Below the pieces are notes generated by a model. It searched no databases. It had not been told where the DNA came from and saw only the letters and a program-made list of their open reading frames with translations. Shown one piece after another: positions 33,278 to 41,874 of a stretch of 64,000 nt of DNA. This DNA comes from JANSWP01 sp041941305 (GTDB taxonomy: Bacteria > Bacteroidota > Bacteroidia > Chitinophagales > Saprospiraceae): positions 62,001-126,000 of the forward strand of contig JBGTQJ010000020.1 in assembly GCA_041941305.1 (NCBI GenBank). The letters run 5' to 3'. The position numbers and the translations under genes were made by a program. The stretch's first letter is position 1, and each line of letters begins with the position of its first letter.

Positions 33278-34933
33278 TTATTGAAACAACTCACTTTCTA
33301 CCTTTTTGACAATATTACCCGAAGCAATCAACTCTTTCAACCTATCCATGTCCTTCCCCAAATAATGATCTTCCCAAACATGTGCCCCAGTGTCCAGCTG
33401 CGCTTTCTGACTCAAAAAGTCATATACTTTCTGAGTACCCTCTCCCAAAGACCTAAGATCTTTTGGCAATTTTTCATAGGTCATTTGAATGGCACGCAAG
33501 GCACATAGCAATTCAATACTCAAAAGCACCTGCAGGTTGTGTATTATTTTTCTAAAATGCAAAACGCCCAAACTCCCCATCGAAACGAAATCTTCCTGAT
33601 TGGCAGCAGTGGAAATGGACATGACAGAAGCAGGAGTAGATAAGATCCTGTTCTCTGCGGCACGACCAGCCCCTGCGTATTGCGTAATCATTAGCCCACC
33701 ATCTCCTGAACTAATATTAAAGGCAAGATTGGATGGCAAACCATAACTCAATCGTTCATCCAACATAGAAAAACTTCGTTTGTCGGACATCAAACCCACT
33801 GAAGTCATAGCTATTTTAGCATAATCAATTACTACGGCCAAAGCCTGTCCATGAAAATTGGCGCCACTGGCAAATAGTACACCTCCTGTGTTTGGATCTT
33901 TTGCCGAAAAATCAAAAACGGGGTTGTCGGTAACAGAATTGATTTCTGTCTTGAGGGTGCTCCGCAATTTTTGAAGGGCTTCGAAAGCGGCACCATTTAC
34001 TTGTGGTGTAGCACGATAGCTATATCGGTCTTGGACATGTTCTACCGCATAATCTTTTCCAAAAGAAGGATCCAGCTGTGCAGTGATGGTTGTCCGTTTT
34101 GAGTTTTTGAGCAATTCGCGTATTTGTTGGGCGATTACAATTTGCCCCTCATGGCGGTCGCTTTTTTCGTTGATGGTTTCCAAAAAGGCTTTCTTTTCAC
34201 CGCGTATAGCTTCTACAGATAGGGCAGCAGCGATAGAAGCCGTTTTTAGAATTGTTTCAGCATCCCGCAGTGCAAAAAGGGCAAAAGCAGCAATAAAATT
34301 AGAGCCATTGGAAAGTCCCATAGCCTCTTTTGCGCCTAATTTGAAATCGGCATATTTCTCTTTTAGTCCTGACTTTTTAAAAGCTTTTTTGGCAGATAGC
34401 AGTTTGCCCTTGTAATAAGCTTTCGCCTCGGGTAAGCATATCATTGTTGCTATCATCATTGACAATGGAACCAAATCACCACTTGCACCGACAGAACCTT
34501 CTTCCAATATCCATGGGGTTAAACCCTCATTCAGCATATCTATCATCAACTCACATGTTGTTAGCTGGATGCCTGAGGTGCCTTTGGCGAAAGAGTTCAG
34601 GCGAATGACAATAATAGCTCTTGCTACCTCGACTGGGACTGCCTTTCCCGTACCACAATTGTGTGCTTTGGCATATTTGACCTGATATTCTTCGATAATA
34701 TCGAGATTTACTTTTCTGTCTTTCAGGTTTCCATGTAATCGATTGGTACCATAGATGGCAATATCTGGATGTTCTACTATTTGCTTTTCGAGTTGCTGCC
34801 TTTGGCTATCAATTTTTTTCTTTACAGCTGTAGTCAGGTCAATTTTCCAGCCGTTTTCTGCTACATTGATGACTTGTTCAATGGTCAAATCTTTTCCGGT
34901 GAGCAAAACTGTTCGGTGATCGCTATCCGCCAT
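33278..34933 (-). CDS. MIO-dependent aromatic amino acid lyase (HutH/TAL/PAL family)
   Basis: A 551-residue protein. The MIO prosthetic group forms from Ala150-Ser151-Gly152 in EEGSVGASGDLVPLSMM. The loop tyrosine Y61 is kept, but the usual TGFG after it is replaced: IYGTNRLHGNLKD instead of YGxNTGFGxL. The substrate-switch region reads AKAHNCGTG, with histidine where histidine or tyrosine lyases have it and phenylalanine lyases do not. Later family strings (GANFHGQALA, RSFSMLDERLSYGLP) agree. It could be histidine or tyrosine ammonia-lyase or an aminomutase. No hut genes flank it. It is about 40 residues longer than HutH. Confidence 0.75.
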   Translation of the reverse strand: MADSDHRTVLLTGKDLTIEQVINVAENGWKIDLTTAVKKKIDSQRQQLEKQIVEHPDIAIYGTNRLHGNLKDRKVNLDIIEEYQVKYAKAHNCGTGKAVPVEVARAIIVIRLNSFAKGTSGIQLTTCELMIDMLNEGLTPWILEEGSVGASGDLVPLSMMIATMICLPEAKAYYKGKLLSAKKAFKKSGLKEKYADFKLGAKEAMGLSNGSNFIAAFALFALRDAETILKTASIAAALSVEAIRGEKKAFLETINEKSDRHEGQIVIAQQIRELLKNSKRTTITAQLDPSFGKDYAVEHVQDRYSYRATPQVNGAAFEALQKLRSTLKTEINSVTDNPVFDFSAKDPNTGGVLFASGANFHGQALAVVIDYAKIAMTSVGLMSDKRSFSMLDERLSYGLPSNLAFNISSGDGGLMITQYAGAGRAAENRILSTPASVMSISTAANQEDFVSMGSLGVLHFRKIIHNLQVLLSIELLCALRAIQMTYEKLPKDLRSLGEGTQKVYDFLSQKAQLDTGAHVWEDHYLGKDMDRLKELIASGNIVKKVESELFQ

Positions 34934-35054
34934 GTGTGATTTAATTTGGTTTTATTTTGAACCCGCAAACTTATGAAAAAGAGCCACCAAACTGGGAAAG
35001 AAAATCATCTCTGATTGAGAAAAACCACTATGTTTGTCCTAAATCCTCTTCCAT

Positions 35055-35774
35055 ATGAATCCAACTTTGTATCTGACTTGTCAAATTTTAATTTTCGCAA
35101 TCGTTTTTGGCTTGTTGGGAGCAATGGTCTTTGGGTTGAAATACGCGTTTAAAAAATTGCGGATCAAACTGGAAATTCGTCAACGCCTTGTGCATTTCAT
35201 CATTCTTGGTATGTTGCTTTGGTTGACCATTTTGGCAGTCGGCGCAATCACAGGATTTTTTCAGGATTTTGCTTCTTTGCCACCAAGAATTATTTTTGCG
35301 GCCCTGCCTCCTATTATATTGATAATCAGTCTGTTTCGTTCGCGCCTGTTTAATGTCATCCTAAAAATCATACCCAAGCGCTGGTTGATTTATGTTCAAT
35401 CCTTTCGAATTATTTTAAATCTGATGTTGTGGGTTGGTTTTGTGGGCATTTTTGTCCCGCTTCAAATGACTTTCCTTTGGCTCAACCAGGACATTATTGT
35501 TGGGCTTACAGCCATTTTAGCTGGCAGTTTGTTTTTCCGAAGAAGATATATGCGATGGGAGGCGGTATTGTGGAATGTATTCGGGCTATTTTTGATTATT
35601 AACTTGGTTATTATCGCCTTTTTCTCTGCTCCTCATCCATTTCAGGTATTTTTAAATGAGCCACACAATACTTTTGTAGCCAATATGCCTTTTATCTGGA
35701 TCCCAGGTTTCATAGTTCCTTTTGCTATTGCCATGCATCTTTTTTCGTTAAAACAATTGATGAGAAAATATTAA
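35055..35774 (+). CDS. Integral membrane protein of unknown family
   Basis: A 239-residue protein with about seven hydrophobic segments (near 5-28, 45-68, 75-95, 115-135, 140-160, 175-195, 210-230) and basic stretches between them (FKKLRIKLEIRQR, SLFRSRLF). No domain is recognised. It stands alone; a TATGTTTG element at 35029-35036 is a possible -7 box giving a very short leader. Function cannot be assigned. Confidence 0.6.
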   Translation: MNPTLYLTCQILIFAIVFGLLGAMVFGLKYAFKKLRIKLEIRQRLVHFIILGMLLWLTILAVGAITGFFQDFASLPPRIIFAALPPIILIISLFRSRLFNVILKIIPKRWLIYVQSFRIILNLMLWVGFVGIFVPLQMTFLWLNQDIIVGLTAILAGSLFFRRRYMRWEAVLWNVFGLFLIINLVIIAFFSAPHPFQVFLNEPHNTFVANMPFIWIPGFIVPFAIAMHLFSLKQLMRKY

Positions 35775-35794
35775 AATGAAGTCCAGTCGTTTAT

Positions 35795-35802
35795 TAATTT
35801 TG
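35795..35802 (+). promoter_or_regulatory. -7 element before the microprotein
   Basis: TAATTTTG followed by CACTC, like the element at 57092 (TACCTTTG then CACTCC). It lies 37 bases before the ATG at 35840. No TTTG -33 element was found. Confidence 0.45.
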
Positions 35803-35839
35803 CACTCAGCATTACAAAAACTTATACAACAAAATTATT

Positions 35840-35923
35840 ATGACCGCCACACTCACCTATACCTTGGTTCTTGCCGCTATATTTTTTGGCAAAAAAGCGG
35901 TTGATTTTTTAGGAAAGGAATAA
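35840..35923 (+). CDS. Possible 27-residue membrane microprotein
   Basis: ATG-to-TAA frame reading MTATLTYTLVLAAIFFGKKA then VDFLGKE. One hydrophobic helix (about 4-17) is followed by a basic and then amphipathic tail, the layout of small single-span membrane proteins. A -7-like element lies about 40 bases upstream, and the frame ends six bases before the stop of the convergent GT2 gene. No homologue is recognised. Confidence 0.4.
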   Translation: MTATLTYTLVLAAIFFGKKAVDFLGKE

Positions 35924-35928
35924 TCTAA

Positions 35929-36675
35929 TCAGGATGTTTTGTACATTTTTAAACTTACAAGCCCTATTCTTTGAAAGAAATGTCCCAGTGAAACCCTTAG
36001 TACGCCAAGTCCATATTTCATACTTCGCTTAAAATTAATGCTCGAAGCTTCTTCAAAATATTTCGTGGGGCAAGTCACTTCTGCAATTCCAAAATCCGCA
36101 TAAATAATTTGCGAGAGCATCTCATTGTCAAACACAAAATCATCTGAATTTTGGTTGAAGTTGATACCCACCAGCACCTCACGGCTGAAAGCCCGATAAC
36201 CCGTGTGGTATTCAGAAAGTTTGTGATTGACCAATACATTTTGTGTAAAAGTCAAAAAACGATTGGCGATGTATTTGTAAATCGGCATACCTCCTTTCAA
36301 GGCGCCCTTACCCAAAATCCTGGAACCCAAAACCACTGGGTATAAATCATCTCCAATGATATTGACCATTGCAGGAATCAACTTTGGAGTATATTGATAA
36401 TCCGGATGTAGCATAATGACAATATCTCCTCCTATGTCTAAAGCTTTATTATAAAGAGACTTTTGATTGCCTCCATAACCTTTATTTTGTTCATGTTTGA
36501 TGACGTGTTGAATGCCAATTGCCTTTGCCAATTCGGCTGTATTGTCGCTGCTTGCATCATCGCATAGAATTACCTCATCCACTAAATCCATAGGGATTTC
36601 GCGATAAGTTTTTTCCAGAGTCAATGCCGCATTGTAAGCTGGGAGTACTGCTACTACTTTTTTTCCTTTATACAT
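35929..36675 (-). CDS. Family 2 glycosyltransferase (DPM/GtrB-like)
   Basis: A 248-residue GT-A enzyme starting at the ATG at 36675 (MYKGKKVVAVLPAYNAALTL); the open frame reaches 26 residues further but that part is not homologous in appearance. Key features are the nucleotide site ILCDDASSDNTAE (about 35-47), the acidic metal motif near MLHPDYQYTPKLI, and the HTGYRAFSREVL segment common to polyprenyl-phosphate sugar transferases. It lacks C-terminal membrane helices, like DPM1-type proteins. It probably transfers a sugar to a lipid or glycan at the cytosolic face. The acceptor is unknown. Confidence 0.8.
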   Translation of the reverse strand: MYKGKKVVAVLPAYNAALTLEKTYREIPMDLVDEVILCDDASSDNTAELAKAIGIQHVIKHEQNKGYGGNQKSLYNKALDIGGDIVIMLHPDYQYTPKLIPAMVNIIGDDLYPVVLGSRILGKGALKGGMPIYKYIANRFLTFTQNVLVNHKLSEYHTGYRAFSREVLVGINFNQNSDDFVFDNEMLSQIIYADFGIAEVTCPTKYFEEASSINFKRSMKYGLGVLRVSLGHFFQRIGLVSLKMYKTS

Positions 36676-36833
36676 CTTAAATGATTGGCAAATACGATTT
36701 GACTGGACTTTGTGGCAATCTGAATCGTAAAATAATTCTGATTTTTGGATCAACTATAGAATAGCCTGACGCCAAAAACTTTATATTAAACCTTAAATTC
36801 AGGTAGTGTTGGAGAATGTCCGATGAAAGTCTC

Positions 36834-36884
36834 GCCGCACCTTTTGGTGCGGCTCGAAGGGGTATTAAGGGGCGCGACAGCGCC
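36834..36884. repeat. Two GC-rich hairpins upstream of the GH130-like gene
   Basis: GCCGCACC (36834-36841) and GGTGCGGC (36846-36853) form an 8-bp stem with a TTTT loop; GGCGC (36871-36875) and GCGCC (36880-36884) form a second. GC content is far above the surroundings, suggesting REP-like inserts. Confidence 0.55.
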
Positions 36885-36955
36885 GCGAACATCTTGCATC
36901 ATACAATTTGCAACACAACCTAAATTCACGGCAAAGATAAAAATGACATTGAACC

Positions 36956-38047
36956 ATGAAAAAATATATGATTATATGGACTTTTTTGGTTTTGGCAATT
37001 TCAAATCAAGGCTGTAATTCAGAAAGCCATACCGAGGTTGTTGAAAAAGATTGGGAAATGTTAGGTTTCCAAAAAGCAGATGCAGTCAATCCAGTACTGC
37101 TCCCAGGTGATTTAGTATTCGATTGTCCTATTAGAAAAGAGTCGGTAAAATGGGAAGAAAAAGACGTTTTTAACCCTGCAGCAGTGGTGAAAGACGGGAA
37201 AATCCATATGATTTTCCGAGCAGAAGATGTGGTGGGCAAACATGCCGGGACTTCCCGCTTAGGCTTGGCAATTAGTGAGGATGGCTATCATTTTGAAAAA
37301 ATGCCGGAACCAGTTTTATATCCTGGTAATGATTCCATGAAAATATATGAATGGGAAGGAGGGGTAGAAGACCCCAGAATCGTGGAAACAGAAGATGGCA
37401 AATACATTATGACCTATACCGCCTATGATGGAGATATAGCAAGGCTTTGTATTGCAAGCTCAAATGATCTCCTTAATTGGGAAAAGCATGGGTTGGTATT
37501 GGGGCAGCAATACAAAGACTTGTGGTCAAAGTCAGGTGCAATAGTTTGCAAAGCACTTGACAACAAATTGATAGCTACCAAAATTAATGGAGCATATTGG
37601 ATGTATTGGGGGGATACAGACCTATTTGTTTGTACCTCTAAAGATTTGATCCATTGGAAACCAGTCGAAGATGAAAATGGCGAATTACTCGTTGTTTTTG
37701 GACCGCGAAAAGATAAATTTGACAATCAACTGGTGGAACCTGGCCCGCCACCATTGCTTACAGAAGATGGCATTGTGATGATTTACAATAGCAGAAACCA
37801 TGACGAGAGGGGTATTCCAGAATTGCCCCCCGGAACCTATACTGCAGGACAGGTGCTATTGGATAAAAATAGTCCGACCACAGTACTTGACCGAACAGAA
37901 GATTATTTTTTTAAACCCGAAAAGGAGTATGAAATTAAGGGGCAAGTAGGCAATGTCGTTTTTCTTGAAGCTTTAGTGCCATTTCAGGGAAAATGGTTTT
38001 TGTATTATGGAACAGCAGATTCGAAAATTGCGGTGGCGGTTAGATAG
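36956..38047 (+). CDS. GH130-like glycoside phosphorylase/hydrolase lipoprotein
   Basis: A 363-residue protein with a lipoprotein-like signal (MKKYMIIWTFLVLAISNQGC, Cys20). The five-bladed propeller of GH130 is suggested by NPAAVVKDGKIHMIFRAED (about 64-82), the strand GGVEDPRIVETEDGKYIMTY (about 125-144) with the catalytic-type aspartate, and PGPPPLLTEDGIVMIYNSRN. GH130 enzymes act on beta-mannosides, as phosphorylases inside cells and as hydrolases when secreted. A surface or periplasmic lipoprotein more probably hydrolyses. No SusCD pair or mannan genes are near, so the substrate is open. Confidence 0.75.
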   Translation: MKKYMIIWTFLVLAISNQGCNSESHTEVVEKDWEMLGFQKADAVNPVLLPGDLVFDCPIRKESVKWEEKDVFNPAAVVKDGKIHMIFRAEDVVGKHAGTSRLGLAISEDGYHFEKMPEPVLYPGNDSMKIYEWEGGVEDPRIVETEDGKYIMTYTAYDGDIARLCIASSNDLLNWEKHGLVLGQQYKDLWSKSGAIVCKALDNKLIATKINGAYWMYWGDTDLFVCTSKDLIHWKPVEDENGELLVVFGPRKDKFDNQLVEPGPPPLLTEDGIVMIYNSRNHDERGIPELPPGTYTAGQVLLDKNSPTTVLDRTEDYFFKPEKEYEIKGQVGNVVFLEALVPFQGKWFLYYGTADSKIAVAVR

Positions 38048-38099
38048 AATGCACGCTTTGTTGGAATTCAAAAGGTCTATCCGTTCACAAAAAAAATAC

Positions 38100-38107
38100 T
38101 ACCTTTG
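38100..38107 (+). promoter_or_regulatory. -7 promoter element before the beta-helix adhesin
   Basis: TACCTTTG is an exact TAnnTTTG match. Transcription from it would include the inverted REP pair at 38184-38290 in a leader of about 200 bases. No well-spaced -33 box. Confidence 0.4.
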
Positions 38108-38183
38108 AAATCGGTTTTCCTCACTTCTGTAAAATTCCGTATAAAATCATTTTTTAAGGGTTTCTTATATAAAGTTTTGCCCT

Positions 38184-38290
38184 AAAGTAGCTCCGCCTGT
38201 TGGGCTGAGAAGCCATAGATATATTATCCGTGTAGGGTGCGATAAATCAATAAATAAGGTTTTTCTCCGCCCAGCGGGCGGAGCTACTTT
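38184..38290. repeat. Inverted pair of GTAG-headed REP-like elements (BIME)
   Basis: The left copy is GTAG (38187-38190) followed by CTCCGCC, TGTT, GGGC. The right copy, on the other strand, is GTAG followed by an 8-bp hairpin CTCCGCCC/GGGCGGAG (38265-38283, then CTAC at 38284-38287). The GTAG head plus hairpin is the signature of REP sequences mobilised by RAYT transposases. No RAYT gene is in the window. Confidence 0.65.
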
Positions 38291-38304
38291 CCAAAAACAA
38301 AACG

Positions 38305-41300
38305 ATGAATACACTCTTTCACAAAAATCAGGTTTTACTATCTGTATTTTTGCTTTTACCTTTTATCCTCCAAGCTCAAATCATTTATGTCAAACAAGGC
38401 AGTACAGGAGATGGCTCTTCCTGGGCTTTGGCAGCTGGCAACTTGAAAGCTGTTTTGGAGCATGCTTCTTTTGGAACATCTATATGGGTTGCAGAAGGTA
38501 TTTATACGCCGACCAATTGCTCAGTTTGTACTTATGATGAAAGAATTACTCCTTTTTCGATACCAAATGGCGTGAAAATTTATGGCGGTTTTCAAGGAAC
38601 AGAATCTAGTTTGGACGAGCGAGATTGGGAAAATAATCCGACCTGTTTGAGTGGAGATATTGATGGCGATGGAACACTTGAGAACAATAGTTATACCGTC
38701 GTTTTTACAAAAAATGTTTCTGAAGAAACGCTGATTGATGGCTTTATCATCACAGGTGGCAATGCAGATTTCGCAGCGGCACTGGGCAATCCAGCCAATA
38801 GTGGGGCTGGCTTTTTCAATGATGGAGCATTGCCAGGTGGTGGTTCACACCCAACCATTCGAAATTGCACATTTACCAATAATCAAGCCTGGGGCTTTGC
38901 GGGTGGATTTTATAATGATGCAGCTTTTGAAGGAAATGCAAATCCAACAATTTTCAATTGTCGTTTTGAAAATAATACAGCTCAAAATGCAGGGGGTGCA
39001 TTGTACATTACTGCCATTTTTAGTGGAACAGCCAATCCACGAATAGAAAATAGTCATTTTGAAAACAATCAATCAACCAATGCACAAGGTGGGGCTTTGA
39101 TCAATAAAGCTTCTGAAAATGGAGTAGCCAATCCCGAATTCATCAATTGTGACTTTATAGGAAATACAGCAGGAGAAACTGGTGGAGCAGTTTACAATTA
39201 TGGCAATCAGGAAGGGATTTGCAATCCCTTGTTTAAAAACTGTCTATTTGAAAATAATGCATCGATAATTTGTGGAGCTGTATACAATGATGGAAGTTTT
39301 AATGGCGAATGTAAACCACTTTTTGAGGATTGTATCATCCAAAACAATCGCTCTACCAATGGCGATGCCGGTGCGATTTACAATTCTGCGATTGAAGTTG
39401 GGAATGCCAGCCCTCATTTTAACAATTGCGTCTTTTCCGGTAATGAATCTTCTTCAGCCGGAGGAGCCGTTTTTAGTAACGGTATTGGAGGTATAAGTGA
39501 GCCGACATTCACCAATTGTCGCATTTTCAATAACCTGGCAAATACTTTTGGCGGCGCAATTTATAACCAGGGCAAAGCAGGCAATGCCAGCCCAACTTTG
39601 ATAAATTGTTTGATCTACAATAATGAAGCACTTAGCTCCGCAGGCGCTATGTATAATCTGGGTGCAGAAAATGGCAACAGTAATCCAATCATTACCAATT
39701 GTACTTTTTTTGGCAATAAAGCGGTGATTGGTGGAGCAATCTACAATAATGCCAGTGCTCCGAATGGAAATGCGAGTCCCCTGATTTCCAATACGATTTT
39801 TTGGGGAAATCAAGCGGAATTAGGTCCTGTTTTCCGAAACGTTTTAGGTAAACCTACCATTCAATATTCTATTGTGGATGCTGAAGATTGTGAAGGGACA
39901 AACAGCAGCAATGGTATTGGTCAGACTAATTGCGGTTCTGGGATGATTTATAACCAATATCCCGAATTTGTGGACACCCTGGGTTACAATTTTCATTTAA
40001 AAGAACCTTCACCTGCTATAGATAATGGTGATAACGAATTTATCGATCAAACCGGCGTAGTAGTAGATTTGGATAAGCTGTCAAGAATTTTCAATGGAGT
40101 AGTGGATATTGGACCCTACGAATTTGGTTCAATGGCAAGTAATGCTCCAGTCATTACTGGGCAACCGCAACATCAGGAGGTGTGTTTAGGTGAGACGGCG
40201 ATTTTTTCCGTAAGTGCAGAAGCAGGCGTTCCCATTTTTTATCAATGGAAAAAAGATGGATTTGCAATTTCTGGGGCAAATAGCAATTTTTTTTCAATTA
40301 CGAATGCTACTACGAATGATTCTGGAGATTATCATTGCCAGATATTCAACGAGGAAGGAGATACAATTGCCACCAATATTGCTACACTGGTGGTTTCGGA
40401 AGAAGCGGAAGTGACTTTGACCATTACAGCCAGCGAAACAGAAATTTGCACAGGAGAAGCTGTGTTATTCACTGCTATACCTGAAAATGGAGGTAGTAAT
40501 CCTAATTTTCAGTGGTTTATTAATGGAAATCCCTTTGGTGCAAATATTTCGTCCTTTACATCTACAGATCTGGATGATGGGGATATATTAAGTTGTGTTT
40601 TAACTTCGAATGCAGTGTGTATTTCAAGCCCAATAGCAAATTCCAACAGTATTCTGATTCAGGTATCTGATGTGGTAGATGCTTCAGTCTCGATAACTGC
40701 GGAAGCATTGGAAATTTGCGAAGGCGAAGAAGCAATCTTTACTGCCTTGCCCGTTCATGGCGGTAATTCACCATTTTTTAGTTGGTTTGTGAATGGTAGT
40801 TTGGTTCAAAGCGGAAATGTAGGTTTTAGTTCCCAAAACCTAAATAATGGAGACATCATTACTTGCCAAATGGTTTCTTCATTGAGCTGTATTTCTCAAT
40901 CCACAGTTATTTCAAATGCTATTCAAATTGCAGTAAGTGATGTTTTAAATGCTTCTTTATCAATCAGTGCTGATTTGACCGAAATTTGTGAAGGCGAAGA
41001 GGTGATTTTTAGTGCATTTTATGAAAATGGAGGCACTAACCCTGAATTTCAATGGTTCATCAATGACAACTTCGTGGGCGACAATAATCCTTCTTTTACC
41101 ACTAATTTACTGGATGATCAAGATCGAGTTTATTGTCAATTGACCTTCTCTGAAGCTTGTGTTGTGAACAATCCAGTCCTTTCCAACGATATAATTATTA
41201 CAACCCACCCTATACTTGAACCGCAAATAGAAATAACTGCTTCCACAGATACGACTATTTGCAAAGGTGACACCGTAAATTTTTCTGCAAATTTTGAGCA

Positions 41301-41769
41301 TGCAGGTGATAACCCTGTATTTGAATGGACAATCAATGGACTACAGGTTGGAAACAATGCGCCCGTTTTCACCACTGACGAGTTGAATCATGAAGATGCA
41401 ATTATTTGCACGCTCTCCTCTTCTGAAATTTGTCTGGCAGTAAACCCTGTCGTTTCAAATGTCATTGAAGTGTCAGTTGATTCGTGTACGGTAGGAAACA
41501 AAAATAAATTTTTACAATTTGTGGATTTTAAGATATATCCCAATCCTACTATGGGCACTTTTTGGATTGAGGTTGAAAATTTCGAAAAAGACCTGGAAAT
41601 TGAAGTATTAGATTGGAGTGGTCAAAAGCATTATGAGAAAAATATTAAAAACAGAAGGGGAAGTTATTTGAATAGGATTGATGTCCACTGGCTTCCTGCG
41701 GGAGTTTATTTGCTTAGTTTGCAAAGTGAAGATTCCCTTTTTACTACGAAATTGTTAATTGGAAATTGA
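38305..41769 (+). CDS. Secreted beta-helix (Pmp-like) protein with Ig-like repeats and T9SS sorting domain
   Basis: A 1154-residue protein with a signal peptide (MNTLFHKNQVLLSVFLLLPF). Residues 25-600 form a right-handed beta-helix with about ten Pmp-like repeats, each having a GGAxYN-type core (GGAFYND, GGALYIT, GGAVYNY, GGAIYNQ) and an NPxFxNCxFxxN string. Then follow an Ig-like domain (about 610-700) and four similar domains of about 95 residues beginning ITASETEICTGEAVLFTA or related. The last 85 residues are a type A T9SS domain (VDFKIYPNPTMGTFWIE). Two genes for a PorP/SprF protein and an OmpA protein follow in the same direction. Confidence 0.88.
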   Translation: MNTLFHKNQVLLSVFLLLPFILQAQIIYVKQGSTGDGSSWALAAGNLKAVLEHASFGTSIWVAEGIYTPTNCSVCTYDERITPFSIPNGVKIYGGFQGTESSLDERDWENNPTCLSGDIDGDGTLENNSYTVVFTKNVSEETLIDGFIITGGNADFAAALGNPANSGAGFFNDGALPGGGSHPTIRNCTFTNNQAWGFAGGFYNDAAFEGNANPTIFNCRFENNTAQNAGGALYITAIFSGTANPRIENSHFENNQSTNAQGGALINKASENGVANPEFINCDFIGNTAGETGGAVYNYGNQEGICNPLFKNCLFENNASIICGAVYNDGSFNGECKPLFEDCIIQNNRSTNGDAGAIYNSAIEVGNASPHFNNCVFSGNESSSAGGAVFSNGIGGISEPTFTNCRIFNNLANTFGGAIYNQGKAGNASPTLINCLIYNNEALSSAGAMYNLGAENGNSNPIITNCTFFGNKAVIGGAIYNNASAPNGNASPLISNTIFWGNQAELGPVFRNVLGKPTIQYSIVDAEDCEGTNSSNGIGQTNCGSGMIYNQYPEFVDTLGYNFHLKEPSPAIDNGDNEFIDQTGVVVDLDKLSRIFNGVVDIGPYEFGSMASNAPVITGQPQHQEVCLGETAIFSVSAEAGVPIFYQWKKDGFAISGANSNFFSITNATTNDSGDYHCQIFNEEGDTIATNIATLVVSEEAEVTLTITASETEICTGEAVLFTAIPENGGSNPNFQWFINGNPFGANISSFTSTDLDDGDILSCVLTSNAVCISSPIANSNSILIQVSDVVDASVSITAEALEICEGEEAIFTALPVHGGNSPFFSWFVNGSLVQSGNVGFSSQNLNNGDIITCQMVSSLSCISQSTVISNAIQIAVSDVLNASLSISADLTEICEGEEVIFSAFYENGGTNPEFQWFINDNFVGDNNPSFTTNLLDDQDRVYCQLTFSEACVVNNPVLSNDIIITTHPILEPQIEITASTDTTICKGDTVNFSANFEHAGDNPVFEWTINGLQVGNNAPVFTTDELNHEDAIICTLSSSEICLAVNPVVSNVIEVSVDSCTVGNKNKFLQFVDFKIYPNPTMGTFWIEVENFEKDLEIEVLDWSGQKHYEKNIKNRRGSYLNRIDVHWLPAGVYLLSLQSEDSLFTTKLLIGN

Positions 41770-41770
41770 G

Positions 41771-41865
41771 TTTGGGCCTTTGGAGTTTGAAAGTTTGGAG
41801 TTCAACCCTTTGTATAAAAAAGCCTTGAACTTCGAACCTTGGAGCCCAAGCCACAAACTCCGAAC
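41771..41865. repeat. Octad word array after the adhesin gene
   Basis: Words TTTGGGCC, TTTGGAGT, TTGAAAGT, TTGGAGTT (41771-41802), then a spacer, then inverted-sense words such as GAACTTC, GAACCTTG, GAGCCCAA (from about 41827). The halves are imperfectly complementary. It starts two bases after the TGA of the adhesin gene and reaches the next gene's start. Confidence 0.65.
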
Positions 41866-41874
41866 CTATTACAC

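Noticed and set aside
33278..34933. Part of a flexirubin or aryl-polyene cluster
   Set aside because: None of the ketosynthase, acyl carrier or dialkylresorcinol genes lie nearby.
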